Positions 11,901 to 25,257 of a DNA stretch of 52,833 nucleotides are shown one piece after another; the first letter of the stretch is position 1; every line of letters starts with the position of its first letter. The notes beneath the pieces were generated by a model, which did not search any database, had not been told where the DNA came from, and worked only from the letters and a program-made list of their open reading frames with translations. The DNA lies in assembly GCA_900660155.1 (NCBI GenBank), contig CABFPE010000005.1, positions 993,398 through 1,046,230 of the forward strand. The letters run 5' to 3'. This DNA is from Hofstenia miamia (lineage: Eukaryota; Xenacoelomorpha; Acoela; Hofsteniidae). A program made the position numbers and the translations under genes.

Positions 11901-14900
11901 TGCAATTGTGAAGTAAGTTCTCCTAATTAAAATTAATGTTCACAGTTAATATTGAGTAGTTTTCTGTTACCTTACTTCAAACAATTTAAGTGATTCTTAA
12001 CTAACTTTCGCGTTTCTAAGTGTATTTCAAGTTAAAAATCACATGAACTCTTTCTATTGCAGATATTGATTTGTGTCTTACATTTGTGAACGTTAACTTG
12101 CATAAATCAATTACTCACAGTTACTAAACATCTAATTAGTAGCCTAGCCCTTGAAATGTTGCGTGAAGGCACTATTACGTATTTAACGTAGTTTCTCTCA
12201 CGCCCAAGAGCACAATATGGCAAATTTAAATTTATTATTAGAAGTGTGTATATATTAAAATTAAACTTAACAACTTGGTTCAATACAGTTTTCCACTTTA
12301 ACTTCGTAGCGAAAAGTCTAAATTATATTTAGCAAATGCCATTTCTCCATAGGATTCTTTTTCATACAGAATTTCAAAATAAAACATTATGTAAAATAAT
12401 AAAAACATTACACATACACTTTTGACATATTTGGTAGTTCTAGTGTTAATCAATTTGTCTGAATACAAAACTTATTGTTTAATATTGTTTAGCCAATTTG
12501 CATAGCCTAAATACATGTAAAATTTATTTGTCTCCGATGCTCCCTTCTATCTGCGGCTTATGAAATTTTTCATTTGCTTTCCCTTGAACATTAATTGTGG
12601 GATAACATACATTTGCAATGATAATTTGTCGTGTCTATTGTTTAAGCTAAGAATAAATTCGCATCATACTCAACAAGACCGATTGGGTGAAAAAGACAGG
12701 AAGTTTGGACATGTTTTCAGATTCTTTCAAAAGTCTCGCAATATTACAGGATAATAAGTAACTGCATTCCTTCGTTTCTATGTTTCTAATTAGAAACTAT
12801 ACAAGAAATGCTAATGCTTGCTTTATTTTTGTGGGAAAACATTGTTCTTGGTGATTAGGTAATCTCAAGTACTAATTGTGATCCGGCGATTTAAATCGAT
12901 AGAAATTTTCAATCGATTCAGAACGAAAAATCGAAATCAAGCCTTTTTTCTGGCAGTACACAGCATAACATCGACTGCTTGACATTGACTGCTAGGACTT
13001 TATATACAAGTTAACGTTTTTTATTTTGTGTAAAAAAGCTCTGTTGAGTTTATTGCCACATACTGCCTGAGAACATTAAAAGAATTGCGAAAATGATATT
13101 ATGAATCGATTCATTTCTAAAAATAAATCGAACCAATATTCTTAATCGTCTGCCCCTATTGCTAATGCACACTATTAAGCAATCTTTTTAACAATACCAT
13201 TATACTTTGTCTTCGTACAAGCATCAGCTGGCTATGAACGGCTCAATTAGCATTTTGTATGTGAATTTTAAATGAGAATACTAATGGAATTTCAATATTG
13301 TGTTTAGAACAATAGTATAACATTTCATAATTAGAGCAACAAACAACAGCATAACTAGTAATACAGCTATGATCATTCAGTGTCATTAAACGTATCTTTT
13401 TCAAATGTAAAGGCCGGCATTGCTGAAAGCAAACAAATGTTTACACTATTCAAACAAATGGTTATTGTATACACTCCTGGTCAAATAATACACTTTGTCA
13501 GTATAAAAAATATTTATTATAGTTTATACAGTTTTTTCTTAACAGAATGGTGAAACATTTGGCTCTAAGAAAAGTTATTAAAAACACTTATTGAACCATC
13601 GGTGTGATTATGAATAAATATTGAACCATCTTTGTGGAGAATACTATGTGTCCCACTGGTAGTGATATCTTTACCTAATATCTTAATTTTCTCCTGCATA
13701 TTTTTGCATAGCAATATTTAAAATTCATTAAAAGCAATGAATTGAATAATTGCACTAGTATTGGTGTTGTTATCTCTCAAATGGTTTCAATAGCTTAGTG
13801 TCCGTGCGAAAAATGATTGACGGAATTTAATCATTAAGTAGTCTCAAAATTTATAATTCTCTGAACAAATATTTATTTAATAAATTAAATCATACTTTAA
13901 AGTTAATTTGCGTTCCGAAATTCTGTCATAGTTATTTTAAACTATGCGTGCTTAGTAGTGTAACTAGATATATTGATTGAAATTTTCTTGTGGAAATAAA
14001 ATCCATGCGTCAAAGCCCATTTTATGGTTATCATATGCATATAACAGCAAGAAATGGGAACGATTGTTGTCGTAGTAAAAATTAGTGTATTCTTTTACAT
14101 TCATTAACTATTAATTTTTGCTAAGATTTGGGTGGACATTTCTTTTCCCAAATATATACTTCAATATTTCTTGAAAGCATTAATTTTTTCCAGTAATATT
14201 CACCATTCCATTATTAAAAATACTCTACGCATATTTAATACTGCTAAAGAGCACACCTTTTTCAAAATATATCGAACACTTGCGACCTGTTAATGCAAAC
14301 TTAACGGAGCTTAGTGCAATTCAATTGACCTTCAGAATATTTATTACAAAGATAAATCCTTTCCGTCTTTCAACAGCCATTTCGAAATGAGATGTAGGTT
14401 TGCTATTTTGAAATCTTCAGCATCTACATCTGCAAAATAATACAAATTATCAAGATATTTTGCTAGGTGATATTATACTTGGTCTTCAATTCGCTGATTT
14501 GGCCGAAGATTGTTTGCGGTAAGCTATCATTTTTAAACTAGGAATACGCCAAATCGCATATCCGAGGCATTCACTTCTTCCCCAATTTGATTTTAACTCA
14601 GCAGTGTAGCTTCTTTAGGCTAGCAGCGCATTTTTCACATAACTTCTATGTTTAACTTTTTATTTTTGTAGGTTATTGTAAATAATATTGAACTTTGATT
14701 TTACCATGCATAGAATGAATCTTCAGATTTTTGAGAGTTTCAAATGAAACTGCTAAGGTATCGTAAACACGTATGAATTGATGGAAAAGGCAATAACAAT
14801 AGAATATCTACCAGTTGGATTGTATAAGAATAGTTTAGGCATTATTAAACCATATGATTGAATCAGTAAAAATCCCCATTTTGGCATTCCGTTTGGGATG

Positions 14901-17900
14901 GAGTGTGATTTTAGTATTGATTTTGAGTTGAATTGATTTGTTGAAACTTTCATCCCTCAACATCCATTCCCAAATTGCAAGCTGTCTAAGATGAAAACGC
15001 TACTAAAAAATCGCACAAATTCCAAGTTCTTGGTATTAAATCTGTTTCTGTAATTGCAAGCAAGGTTTTTCATTTCAGTCGAATTCTGATATTGAAAAAT
15101 CTTTTCAACGTATATCTACATATATATATTTGAATAAAGAATAATTGATAATGCCCGAAATACAGAATACATTACTAAATATGTGAAGTTGTCCACAATA
15201 TTTTTAAGCTACAACATACAAACAACCTCATTGGCCAAGCAAGCACATTGTGGAAAGTTTCAAATGTTTATAGCGTACATATTAATTGATACTAATGCTG
15301 TAATATCCTCATATAATTATAAAACGTTTAATCGCAATTCATATTTAATATCTGGTGCAAGTTTATGGGAGTGGAATCCGGGGGCCAGTGCCCTCCTTGT
15401 GAGTTTTTCACAATTTTTGGAAAAGAGTCTTTTCTATACATTTGATGCTAATTTTTACAAACAAATCATCCGAAGAAGATGGGCGATGTATTAAGCCATC
15501 TAATTAAATATTTTATAATATAGAGTATTGAAACACTCATTTTTACAATTTAATTCTAAATTGATAAACACTAACATCGATTGTGAGCATTAGGTTCAAC
15601 TTTGCCATTGTGATTTTCATGTAAATTTTATTCCACATTTAATTTTCCTCCTATGCCCCATTGAAGTGGTCCGCTAAATCTCCATAAATATGCACGCTAT
15701 GCTAATTATAGTTAAAAATCTAATTCAGGGTGAAAATTTTACTTGTGACATAAATTGTGAAGATGAGTGTCTCAATACTTCTATCCGGTACGGTAATTTC
15801 CTTTTAGATTTTATTGTTTAAATTACCGTTCGATATAAATTTTTTGATTCAAAGTTGAAAGGTGTTCCCTGTTTAGAAATCCTAATGCCGCACCTGTTTT
15901 ATATAATATAGTATTGATTGAATTTGGGTGCACTGAAATGTGTACTTATTTTTTATCATATTCTTGCAATCTTGACCACTCTAGTTATTCGCACTTTTTA
16001 GTTTCAAAATCAGACCCATTTGACTATTTTTAAGTTTGAATTCCCACGGGGCAGTTTATTTTTCCCATAAAATATGAAGTAGTTCCATGATCCAGCTCAC
16101 ATTTATTTTCTGCCACCCTAATTACAGTCAGTTATGCTTACTTGAATCATGTGACGGTGCATTAAGCTTTCGGAATGCACTGTAATTGACACAATTAGAG
16201 AGTTGTGTTGCGAAGGTGGCCGTGATAATTTATTGTATTAGCTTCAAATGGGCAGCTGTGAATAGCACTAGTCGATTTTAAATCAATTCCTTATTTTCGT
16301 ACAAAATTAATCGAAGCCGTTTAAGTAAAGTTTCTGTCACTCGATATTTTTATAGAGCCTCTATATTATTTCTTTTTTAATTAAACGTCCTTCTTTATTT
16401 AATTTGTTAAATTATATTTTCTTAATTGGAAAGTATTGTTCTTTTTCGACATGCCGTTTTTAAGAATAATGTCCAAGTACGCACATTATTTTCACCTCAT
16501 GCGAAATTCTATTTAAAAAAATCAAAACGAAATCTGAATAGTGTTCCAAGCGCATTGTTCATCACATACTTTGCAAAATGCTGCAACTATTAATTAACAA
16601 CATATACAGATGTAAACGCCAAAGGTAACACTGAATAAAAAGTAAGTTTTATCAATTAGCCTGAATGAGAGCTTTTTCTAGTTGAGCTCTGGCATTCGTA
16701 AAAATTATTTTAAAAATATATATTATAGCATCGTCGCAGAGTGAGTGCTGTAAAACATCAAACAATATATGAAACGAAATGATAAATAATTGGAAACAAT
16801 TAACCACTTAACCCCATACTGATGCCGCACACCCGCGCTAGACCGGGATCAAAGCGCAAGAATGCTCTTTTCTTTCTGACTGAGAGTACTGCCTACTTTC
16901 TTTAGCATCCACCCAGAAGGTGCTGGAAAAATCAGAAGTACAATTATTGATATTACAGGAGACGACTCAGAGAAACACCACAGTTTAAATACGGCCCCTA
17001 CAGAATTACCTGACAGGTTCGCTCTGCTCTTTGCCGAAAAAATAACAACGTAAAAAAAACAACCACTTCAGTATCGAACAAGTTCATTTGATGATCCACG
17101 TTCTCTATTTTCACTGCTATTATGTCGGCATCAGCAATATATTATAACAAAATATCCCAGGCAATTCGACATGGATTTACATAAAAAACAATCGAGAGTA
17201 ATACGGGAACCCTTTGTTCACTCTAGGTAGGCCAATGCAATGTACCAACAACATGCGTGGTCAGATCACCTCAGAGTTACCATATAGAACCGTCACAGGG
17301 TGCCTGCTTTAATGCATCAAACACTAACTATTTAATTAACAACAATATATACAACGAAAAGTTTTAGTGCTTATCACTCACTCACTAATAAAATATCCAA
17401 AAATTGAAATTACCGCAAGATAGAAGAGTATTGTTCTTTCATTGGATTCAACCTTCTGCTTTCTGAACATTAGGTATGGAAAGAATTTTTTAAAAATAAC
17501 GCAATTTTCAATGAACAATGATGAAGCTCTTCATGTTCTTCAAGCACAGCAATACACTTTATTGCAAATTTCGATCGCATTCACCTATAGATGTGTCCAT
17601 CTATCACGATTTCTAAATTGCATAATCGGCGTAGAGAAAATCGATTGAAAATGTGGAAAAACAGTTGATACCTTTAAAAAGACATGTGCAGTTCAATAGG
17701 AGACGTTTCTTGTAATTCTTCTAAAAATTCAATTGCAATGTGTGACCACAGAGTTTGGGTTCAAAATCATTGAGTATGACATCCTGTTTATAAATAGTTT
17801 TTTGAACTTTTCAAGCATATTTGCAGTTCTATTATTCGAAAACTGCGATCTTCCACTTTCTAGAAACGAGTCATGTCGAGAAAGTTTTAACAAATATCGC

Positions 17901-20900
17901 ATAGTTTCAATTAATTTAGGAAATACACAAAATAGTATGTATATAAATGAACTTCGATTCACTTAAACTACAGTTCCAGGAAACTTAATGACTGGTTTCA
18001 ACATGTTGCTCTTAAAACAAACAAAATTGTTCGCCTTTTATTAAATTGATTTCAACAACAATTTTAAAAGAATGAACTGTATGTGTTTAATTTATAATAT
18101 TTTCGATAATTACCAAGTTATCTTACGTATTTTTCCTGTTCTCCAATTTTGCTTTTTCTGCAAGGCTTCAAAATCTCAAAATTATCAAATTCTGCAATAA
18201 ACTGCTTCTTGTTTGGTTATCTTTGCTTTTTTTCTTTGATTCACTTGAAAATGCATTCTTTGCAGGATACAAGTAAATTTACGCGCACGGACCCCAATGA
18301 CTGAAAATTAGGTTAAAGTTGCAATGATATCTATCCCCTTAACCCTTATCAGGACATGCATTGTCGGACTTCTGTAAATCAACAGAACATTTGAAAAACA
18401 TTTATTTATGAAGAACGGTAATATAAGCTATACTTTGAAACCTTGAAAGCTTTTCTTTTTATAGAGCTCCTCAAGGACAGTGGTAATCTTCATTTTCGCT
18501 TCCCTCAGTGTCCTTCAGTCAAACATTGTCAAGTATTCAGGTTAATAAAGCTGAAAATGGGTTCTGGCGGTAGATATTATAAAACACGAAAAGGTAACAA
18601 AATATATAACTTTGGAAAGCAAGCAGCTGAATGCAAAGATTTATAAAAAAACTTTCAGTACCTGAAAATGAACCTCTAAATTCTTCACTGGGATTCACAC
18701 ATTCCGCCTTGACACTAAAACTTTTATATTATCTATTTACATTAAAAAGTTGTTATTATATACAAAAGATTTAAAGATAAACGCTAAAACCGAAAACGTT
18801 TAGTCTGGCCCATACAAACAACTAGTACCGATGTTACATTATCACGTATGTTTTTGGTTGGTCATTGTCCCAGTTGTGTTGCAGCAATCGACATAAAATA
18901 TTTAATCGATGAAAATGAAGTATTGCTGAATTTTTTAAAATTTCTCGCATTGAATGTCATTAGGACATTAAATTTTGTGCCTGAAAATCTTTCAGAAATT
19001 AGAATTTGTATCTGGAAGAAATACTTATGAAATTAACAAAAGGACAATTGTAGTTTTTCTAGAGAAGAGGCAATGTTTAAGTAGTATGATGGTGAACAGG
19101 CACTATTGCCAGTGTTTCAAAAATTGGGCATTGAAAATAATTTTTACACAACGGAAGGATCAAGAAAATCAGACTTGCAGCGCATCAAACAGTCTGACCG
19201 TAAATCAATAGACAAGCACCGGCGAAAACAGCTACGTGCTGATAGAAAAGGATGTACTGACAGAAATGAACATGAAGGTGAAACATGCTAGTCTTGCTCA
19301 AATTTCAAAATCTTGAAAGCCAAAAGTATGTTATTTACTTAAATTAATAAAATAGCAATTGTTGTGTACAATTGTTTGTTTGTACTGATCCTACAACTCT
19401 AATTATGTAAAACCGAACTTCCAAACGTTTTATCTTGCAATTTTCTGAAATCAGTTGTCTGCAATAAATAATTATTTCAGCTCGTGGTCTAGCTTTAAGT
19501 TGACAAATTACTGTTTGTTTTATGCGTTAGCAATCACGGATGTCCAATGTGTTTGGAACATCTGTGGCATTTTTCGCTGCCTTTCTTCTTTTCAATTTTT
19601 ACTTTTGTTTCCCCGCCTTGTTAAGTTATTGGTTTTTTTCTATCAGCTGTTGCAAATAGTTCCTTCAAATTTTGTAGGCTTGGTGGCTTTTTTGATTTTT
19701 CATTGGACTTAGAAACAATTTAATAAGTAAAGTATTAACTGTAATCACCAATGGGAAATTCTAGTTTAAAAAGAATTGGCATAACCTGAGATATATGTTT
19801 TAATAGGAAAACTTAATTGGGAATATTATTGTATATTTGCACGTTCATTAATTGTGTTCTTGAAAATATTCAAATAGTTGTTGAATATATCTAAAAAATA
19901 TTCCAATACTCGGTAGAAAATGTTCGAATGTCTCAGGAACGCTAATAATTTATACACTTGAGAACTGTATGTGAATATAATGTCTTAAATTTTTGGATAT
20001 CAACGGTGTTGAACATTCAAAGAACAAAATGCAGATGTCTTTAAATTTTTTACTTTTTGGAATTTTTTGGTGAAGTTCTCTTAACTTTTGTATAGTATTT
20101 TATTGAAATTATAATTCACATGGGCTTGGGCTGAGTGCCCTGGTTTTCTTGGCGATTGTTTTTTAATCATGTGACGTACTTTTGTGCATATTAGTTGCAT
20201 TCATTCACTAGCCAACGAGTTCTATGGTGACTAATGCCTAATCATATTCAAATTATAGTTTTTCAATTCATATTTAATTTGCGTGGTAAATTTTTTATGA
20301 ACGCAACTGTGGAGAAAAAGGAAGGCAATAATTGTTTTTTAAATACAATTTCTTTTGTAAATTGCTAATTTTATGCAGCAATACAAAGGTATGGATTGAA
20401 TGATACCTCAAATTTTATTTAAAGACTGTTATTCTATTCGTTATGTTGCATTTTTTCATTAAGTTTTTTAAAGTTCCATAAAAATTAAAATGCATGTTGG
20501 TCACTCGTCTTGCAAGCAAGGCTTTTATGTGTCGATTTTATTTATTACCTTAGTATAATTCTGCTTACACTCTGTAAATAATACATACAACTTTTTCTGA
20601 TTTTCAGCCTGTCGGTTTTTGCGACATCAACTTTAAAAAATAATATCATTGCATATCGTTCCAGTTTGTGGGAATTATGGCAACCTTAAAACATATTTTT
20701 ATAAATTTTGGAAGTTATGTTCTATCTTGTTCCTGTTTTGCTAATATGAGAAATATGCCTAATTTCTACATGTAGTAATTGAAATCGAAGATGGTTATTT
20801 CGGATTTACTAGAATCAATAGTTATATTTCTTAATTTTCAAAAAACTATATAATGGCCAAATGAATACTAGTATACTTTAAATTTAGTAAAACTATAGCG

Positions 20901-23282
20901 TAATATTTATAGCGATGGTTATGGTTCGTAAGTTAGCATACGCGTAATAACGCGTAATAAACCTATATCTTCGTATTTTTCCGAAATTTAGTTTCCATTT
21001 TGTATCAAATTTCCGTTTGTTTTTGTTGAAATCGCAAAAATCATTCTATTGTCGCCAGCCAAACATCTGTACAACCACATTTTTCGACCTGCTAAAAATA
21101 TTGCATACCAATGATGAATCTCTGTGGAATAACTATGGTGAGTATTTAAATTTTTAATTAATTTATCATGCACTGACCACACGCCGTTGGTGAAACTTAG
21201 GTATTTTTATCAAACATGATCTACATATCACAATAGTGTCATAGTTGACTAATTTCATTATATTTCGAATTCTCTATCATTGGAAACGTATTCCATTCAA
21301 ATATCTTTTATCGGTTTATTATTGACAATTATTTTCTTGTAGAGGCTACCTGTTGAAAGCACGTCATGTCATAGGTTTGCAAATAATAGTTCTTTCGACT
21401 TTACGTGTATAATCTAATTAAAAAGATTAAATATTGGGAAACGATTGAATCCTCAACTATTAAAGACATTGATGTAGTTGAATATAAAACGCTAATTAAC
21501 GTCGACTGTAGAGACTTCATTAAGCAATGTTGCATTGTTCACATAATGTCCTTAAACATTTCATATTCATAAAACTAAATTAATAATAAATTTAATATAT
21601 TTGTCATGCAACAGGAAGTACCTAATCGTTTGCTATTTAATTGACACAGTTCTTTCACGTTTTCGTTATTCAAAAATTGGCCAACATAATAAAAAAGGCT
21701 AGAACCGTGTTAAAAATTCTCCATTTAGTTAACTTTATTATGATATAGTTTTTCTCGTTATAAATTGATGATTTTTTCCATCAATGAGTTGTGATTTATT
21801 TCGTGTTGCAGTAAGGTTCTATTCTTCCTAGCAGTCTTTCGTGCAGTTAGGCGCTGGTATCGCATTAGTGTCTAATTTAATTGGGAAGATTACTTAGTGC
21901 CGATCTCCATCTGTGGATATGATATTTTGTGCTGTTAGGTTTTATGCTTGTGATTAATAATTAAATCGGGGTTAAATCAATGTTGGTGGTCTTTATCAAG
22001 ATGAAATGATGATAACGTAATGCAGTCTGTGACGAATTCAAATCAATATCAATTAATTTTGCTTTCGTGAATTGACAATTCATTTCAATTTTATTTTTGC
22101 ATTTTAACTTTTCAGTTTTTTCACTATGTTTACTCACTAATCAAATCCCTTACAAATCAGTCTTGCAAATTTGTTCATTTATTAAATTATTGGAGAGCGA
22201 TGCTTTCAACTTTTGTAATATATATAATGTATGTAAATTTGGAATGAGTTACACACAGCGCCTCCCGCCTTTTGCAAAAATTTATGTTAAGCTCAACATT
22301 GCGCCTCTTAGTTATATTTTAAAAAAAATATCGGCTATTTTGACATTTAACGATGTTTCTTTTGGTGTTGCAAACGCTATTTTTGGTCTTAATGAATACT
22401 AATGTAAATAGAAAGTTGTTTGACTTTTGCATTTGCAATGCTATAATAGCATGTTTACGTTAGCAAATGTGTTACATTAAACTTTATATTTTAAGAAGGT
22501 TTACACCGAGGCCTGGTCTCTTTCACAATGTATCTGCTCACATGTTTCATAACACTGTAAAACATTGGCATTTTGTGATAATGGCTTATCTAGAAATTGT
22601 AATTTGGGGGTCGCTAAGTGTCTGTTTAACCCTCGGTGTAATCGTTTCAACGCTTTTACTTCAATTCGTAAATTTCATGTAACCATAGCTGATTTTATGG
22701 TGTTGTGAAATATTATCCAACTTATATTGTAGAATACTCTGTCATTGTTACTGTACGTCTATCTCAATAAATATCAACCATTTATCTGCTAGATTTTAAT
22801 CTCAAATAAAAAGTAGACTTCTGTGAGTGGCGTCGAATCCCTTAAAAATCAGAAAGTGGACTAGAAAAAATTGCTATATATATATATATATTCAAACCAT
22901 GCCACTGTTTGTTATATCAATAACTTCCGCTATCATATTTCAAAGTGTTTTGTTGTAAATATCTTGAGTTTTTAGGAAGGTTATGGTGGTCGCTCGTGTG
23001 AGATTTGCACTCATGCACCCTGGTACGGATTCGATTGCAGAACAAGAAGTAAGTTTTTACTCTGGATTTACTATGATTTCATCTTTCGATATTTGAAATT
23101 TTAACTTTTTTAAAAGCTCGAAATAATTCAGCATAGAGAGATACCGTTTCATAATAAATAACTGCAATTTAAAAACGAATAACGCTTTGAAAAAATGTCT
23201 TTTCATTCTGTGTGATTCTACATTCTACATTGCAGCTAAGACTGGATTAAACAGCAACAACAAAAGAATGACTCCTGGATAG
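8967..23282 (+). CDS. Secreted single-module stabilin-like EGF protein (5 exons, 178 aa)
   Basis: Five exons join with matching phases: 8967-9163, 10330-10463, 11827-11912, 22976-23048, 23236-23282, all with GT-AG borders, giving 537 nt and stop TAG. Residues 1-17 ([17 protein letters not shown]) look like a signal peptide. The rest has 19 cysteines counting Cys18, in stabilin order: CxxC near 29-32, then [59 protein letters not shown]. Stabilins are very large scavenger receptors with several such modules, FAS1 domains and a membrane anchor. This gene stops after one module with a polar tail ending MTPG and has no membrane segment. The start ATG is the only one giving a signal peptide. The last exon is the least certain, because its 15 codons have no family match; a longer isoform using unseen exons is possible. 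Function is inferred as extracellular ligand binding at most. Confidence 0.72.
10712..11323. mobile_element. Non-autonomous DNA transposon with GTCGAGTC-rich inverted ends
   Basis: The left end reads TAGGGCC followed about 30 bases on by GTCGAGTCAAGTCGGGTC. The right end, reverse complemented, reads TAGGGCC followed by GAGTTGGGTCGAGTCAA. The two ends are imperfect inverted repeats about 50 bases long enclosing about 610 bp with no coding capacity. An 8-base target duplication is not clear. The element lies in intron 2 of the stabilin-like gene. Superfamily is uncertain; hAT is a guess from the terminal TAGGG. Confidence 0.5.
11382..11506. mobile_element. Miniature hAT-like element (about 125 bp)
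   Basis: The left end CAGGGACGTAGCCAG and the right end (reverse complement) CAAGGGAATAGCCAG match at 12 of 15 positions. Flanks tgttttag on the left and gtttttag on the right differ at one or two of 8 bases, consistent with an 8-bp hAT target duplication. The interior is non-coding and ends in runs of G and C just inside the repeats. It lies directly after the preceding element within intron 2. Confidence 0.55.
12885..13162. mobile_element. Possible short inverted-repeat element
   Basis: Both ends carry AATCGATTC-type sequence in opposite orientation. On the left, CGATTTAAATCGATAG leads to TCAATCGATTCA. On the right, the reverse complement leads from GACGATTAAG through GGTTCGATTTAT to GAATCGATTCA. 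About 280 bp in all, non-coding, in intron 3. Edges and target duplication are not resolved, so this could also be two diverged simple repeats. Confidence 0.35.
15729..15792 (+). other. Possible cassette exon in intron 3 of the stabilin-like gene
   Basis: After a good acceptor (ttaattcag) the frame reads [20 protein letters not shown], four cysteines in 20 residues, followed by two possible donors (after 15787 and after 15792). It enters in the phase left by the 11827-11912 exon. Neither donor restores the phase needed by the 22976 exon; the longer form gives a stop shortly after the join. It is therefore either chance, a regulated exon, or part of a form using exons I did not find. Confidence 0.25.
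16879..17054 (+). pseudogene. LINE open-reading-frame fragment
   Basis: A plus-strand frame within this stretch reads [20 protein letters not shown] and then [15 protein letters not shown] before a stop. The second part resembles the segment between endonuclease and RT of CR1/L2/Jockey-type LINE proteins (pattern FaxfFxxKI). No RT motif follows. The surrounding 500 bases are richer in G+C than the intron around them. Assignment rests on one short motif. Confidence 0.35.
19087..19291 (+). pseudogene. Mutator-like transposon protein fragment
   Basis: The plus frame reads [20 protein letters not shown], then [20 protein letters not shown] and [19 protein letters not shown] before a stop. This arrangement (an FN-G-like turn, vl-kLGI, D-Ri-kadrks, then R-kkLRa-rKg) is what I recall from the C-terminal part of Mutator-like/YqaJ-associated proteins abundant in invertebrate genomes. 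Nothing convincing upstream keeps the same frame, so only a fragment remains. It lies in intron 3 of the stabilin-like gene, same strand. A search against Mutator-like proteins would settle this. Confidence 0.45.
22501..22641. repeat. 11-bp perfect inverted repeat pair
   Basis: TTACACCGAGG at 22501-22511 and its exact reverse complement at 22631-22641 bracket 119 bases. The interior has no long-lived coding signal. It may be the ends of a miniature element, but no target duplication is evident. Confidence 0.35.
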
Positions 23283-25208
23283 ACAATGTAAAATTTGTAA
23301 TCTACATTTATCTATTAAGTAATTTGATTTGCATACATCTTGTATTATTGACTTTACTATTATAATGTATTTTTATCGTACATTATGGCGACAAATTTGC
23401 ACACACCCTGGCATTCTTAATCGTCGAAAGCTGGTTTATTTATCTTCATTCGTTTGGTAAATTGACATTAAATTCTTCAAGTTAAACATGTTTGCTTTGA
23501 ACTTTAAATTAATATTTTATCACAAAATCCAGTCATTCATGTCACAGTTGAACATGACGTTCTCGTCTGCTATTATTTTTTAAACAATAAACATTGAATG
23601 GTGCGTTACATTAATATTTCTGCACAGTCACCTAGGATAGCGTTAAATTTTAATTTAGAATTTTCCAAACAACTATGCTTCATACAAAATCACAACGTAA
23701 CCTAATTCATTCCTAAACTTTCTTTGCATCCTGCATAAGCACATGCATATGTAGGATAATTAATCAATTCCACTTTTTTGTAATTCGTCTCGACATTTCA
23801 ATTTTGAATTTTGTTAACCATTGAATTTGGTAAAGATTTTAAAGATGTATTTTTATGGTTGTAGTTTCTAAATGCAAATAATGTAATCAACCAGTTGTTT
23901 GATGCCATACCCAGCTTACTAGGGAACTTTGTGTAGAAGTATTATTTTCTTTAGTAATTTCAGAACTATCCGATGTTTATATATATATATATAATGTGTA
24001 ATACAGATCTTTGATCTGTAAAAACACTAGTTGTTTCCTCTTTTTCTATGCAGAGGGAATTTAAACTTAGATATTGTGAAAATTCATAGTAATTTTTAAA
24101 ATCCTGAACTCTCAAAAGTATGAAGCAAAATGTTCTTTCAGTTTGCTGGACTCTTTAATCAAAAAATCAAGCAGTCCAATAATGGAGTTCAGATACACCA
24201 CAAATGCTCAATGAAATAATGTATTACAACAAAATAATGAAAATAATTTTCGTAATTGATAATACTAAAGATTTTTATTATAACCATCAAAATAATTTGT
24301 TAATACAATTTCAACTTTAGAGGTGAAAGAACTTTTGGATGATTTTGGAACAACTAACAATTAGATATTGCCGCGGAAATATATTATTTATTAAAATATA
24401 TTTTTTCTATCCCCATGTAAGTTCTCGAGTTAAAAATGAATATATGATAAAATTTAGCCACTTTGTAAGTTTTCCAACGAACACTAAAGTAAATAATCAC
24501 TGTATGTGTGTACATGAGTTTATATGTAATGCGATTTTCGAGTTTATGCACTTATATTTTTTTCAAAGTTTTTGATGTAAGTATTCCGCATTCCTATTTT
24601 TTAATGTGTTAAATATATTTGTAGGGCCTTGTAAAATGTTTTCCAGCTGCATAATGTGCGCTTTTCTTTTATGCATTTATCATTGATGATTAAAAAGAAT
24701 CATCTTTTGTTTCGCCCGCTTTAACTTTTTATAAAAATCAATCCAATTATAACATGATTCCTTGGGTTTACAGTAAAAGCATTCTACGAAAATCATTAGC
24801 TAAATATAGGTGGCTACCCAAGCGTTAGTTCTGATACTTCCAAACAATGGCCTGCTCCAATTAGAGCTTCCTCCGTCTATGGTTTTCCGAGTTTTCATAA
24901 TGTATTAAAAATGTATTTAGAATAACCTTTTAAATTTATAAGGAAAGCCTTTCACATATGTTCAAATCGGCTAAAAATCGACCAATTATATTGTAGATAC
25001 TCTATGGATAACATACTGAAATGTCGAACAATTAATACTGAAAAATGTACAAATCCAAAAATATACTTAGGTTATTACCTCTTTATGTAAAATAAGAATT
25101 CTTTGAAATATAAAGTCTAAGATTACCAAAAATTGAAATGTCGTATTTATGACTAAATGAAGCCACATCTGAATATGACCAATAACTACATAGCGTATCT
25201 ATAATATA

Positions 25209-25209
<1 letters not shown>
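23283..25209. other. 3' flank of stabilin-like gene, no further gene seen
   Basis: An AATAAA occurs at about 23586, some 300 bp past the stop codon, and could serve for polyadenylation. Otherwise this is AT-rich sequence with a short (AT)n at about 23978-23992 and open frames below 80 codons without family resemblance. Confidence 0.4.
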
Positions 25210-25256
<47 letters not shown>

Positions 25257-25257
25257 N
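25209..25257. repeat. (TA)n(TG)n microsatellite ending in a single N
   Basis: A TA tract of about 30 bases passes into a TG tract of 16 bases and ends at one undetermined base (25257). The lone N at the end of a microsatellite looks like a contig join rather than a base-calling failure. Confidence 0.8.

Noticed and set aside
18848..19030. 60-codon frame just upstream of the Mutator-like fragment
   Set aside because: Different frame, no resemblance to the upstream part of such proteins.
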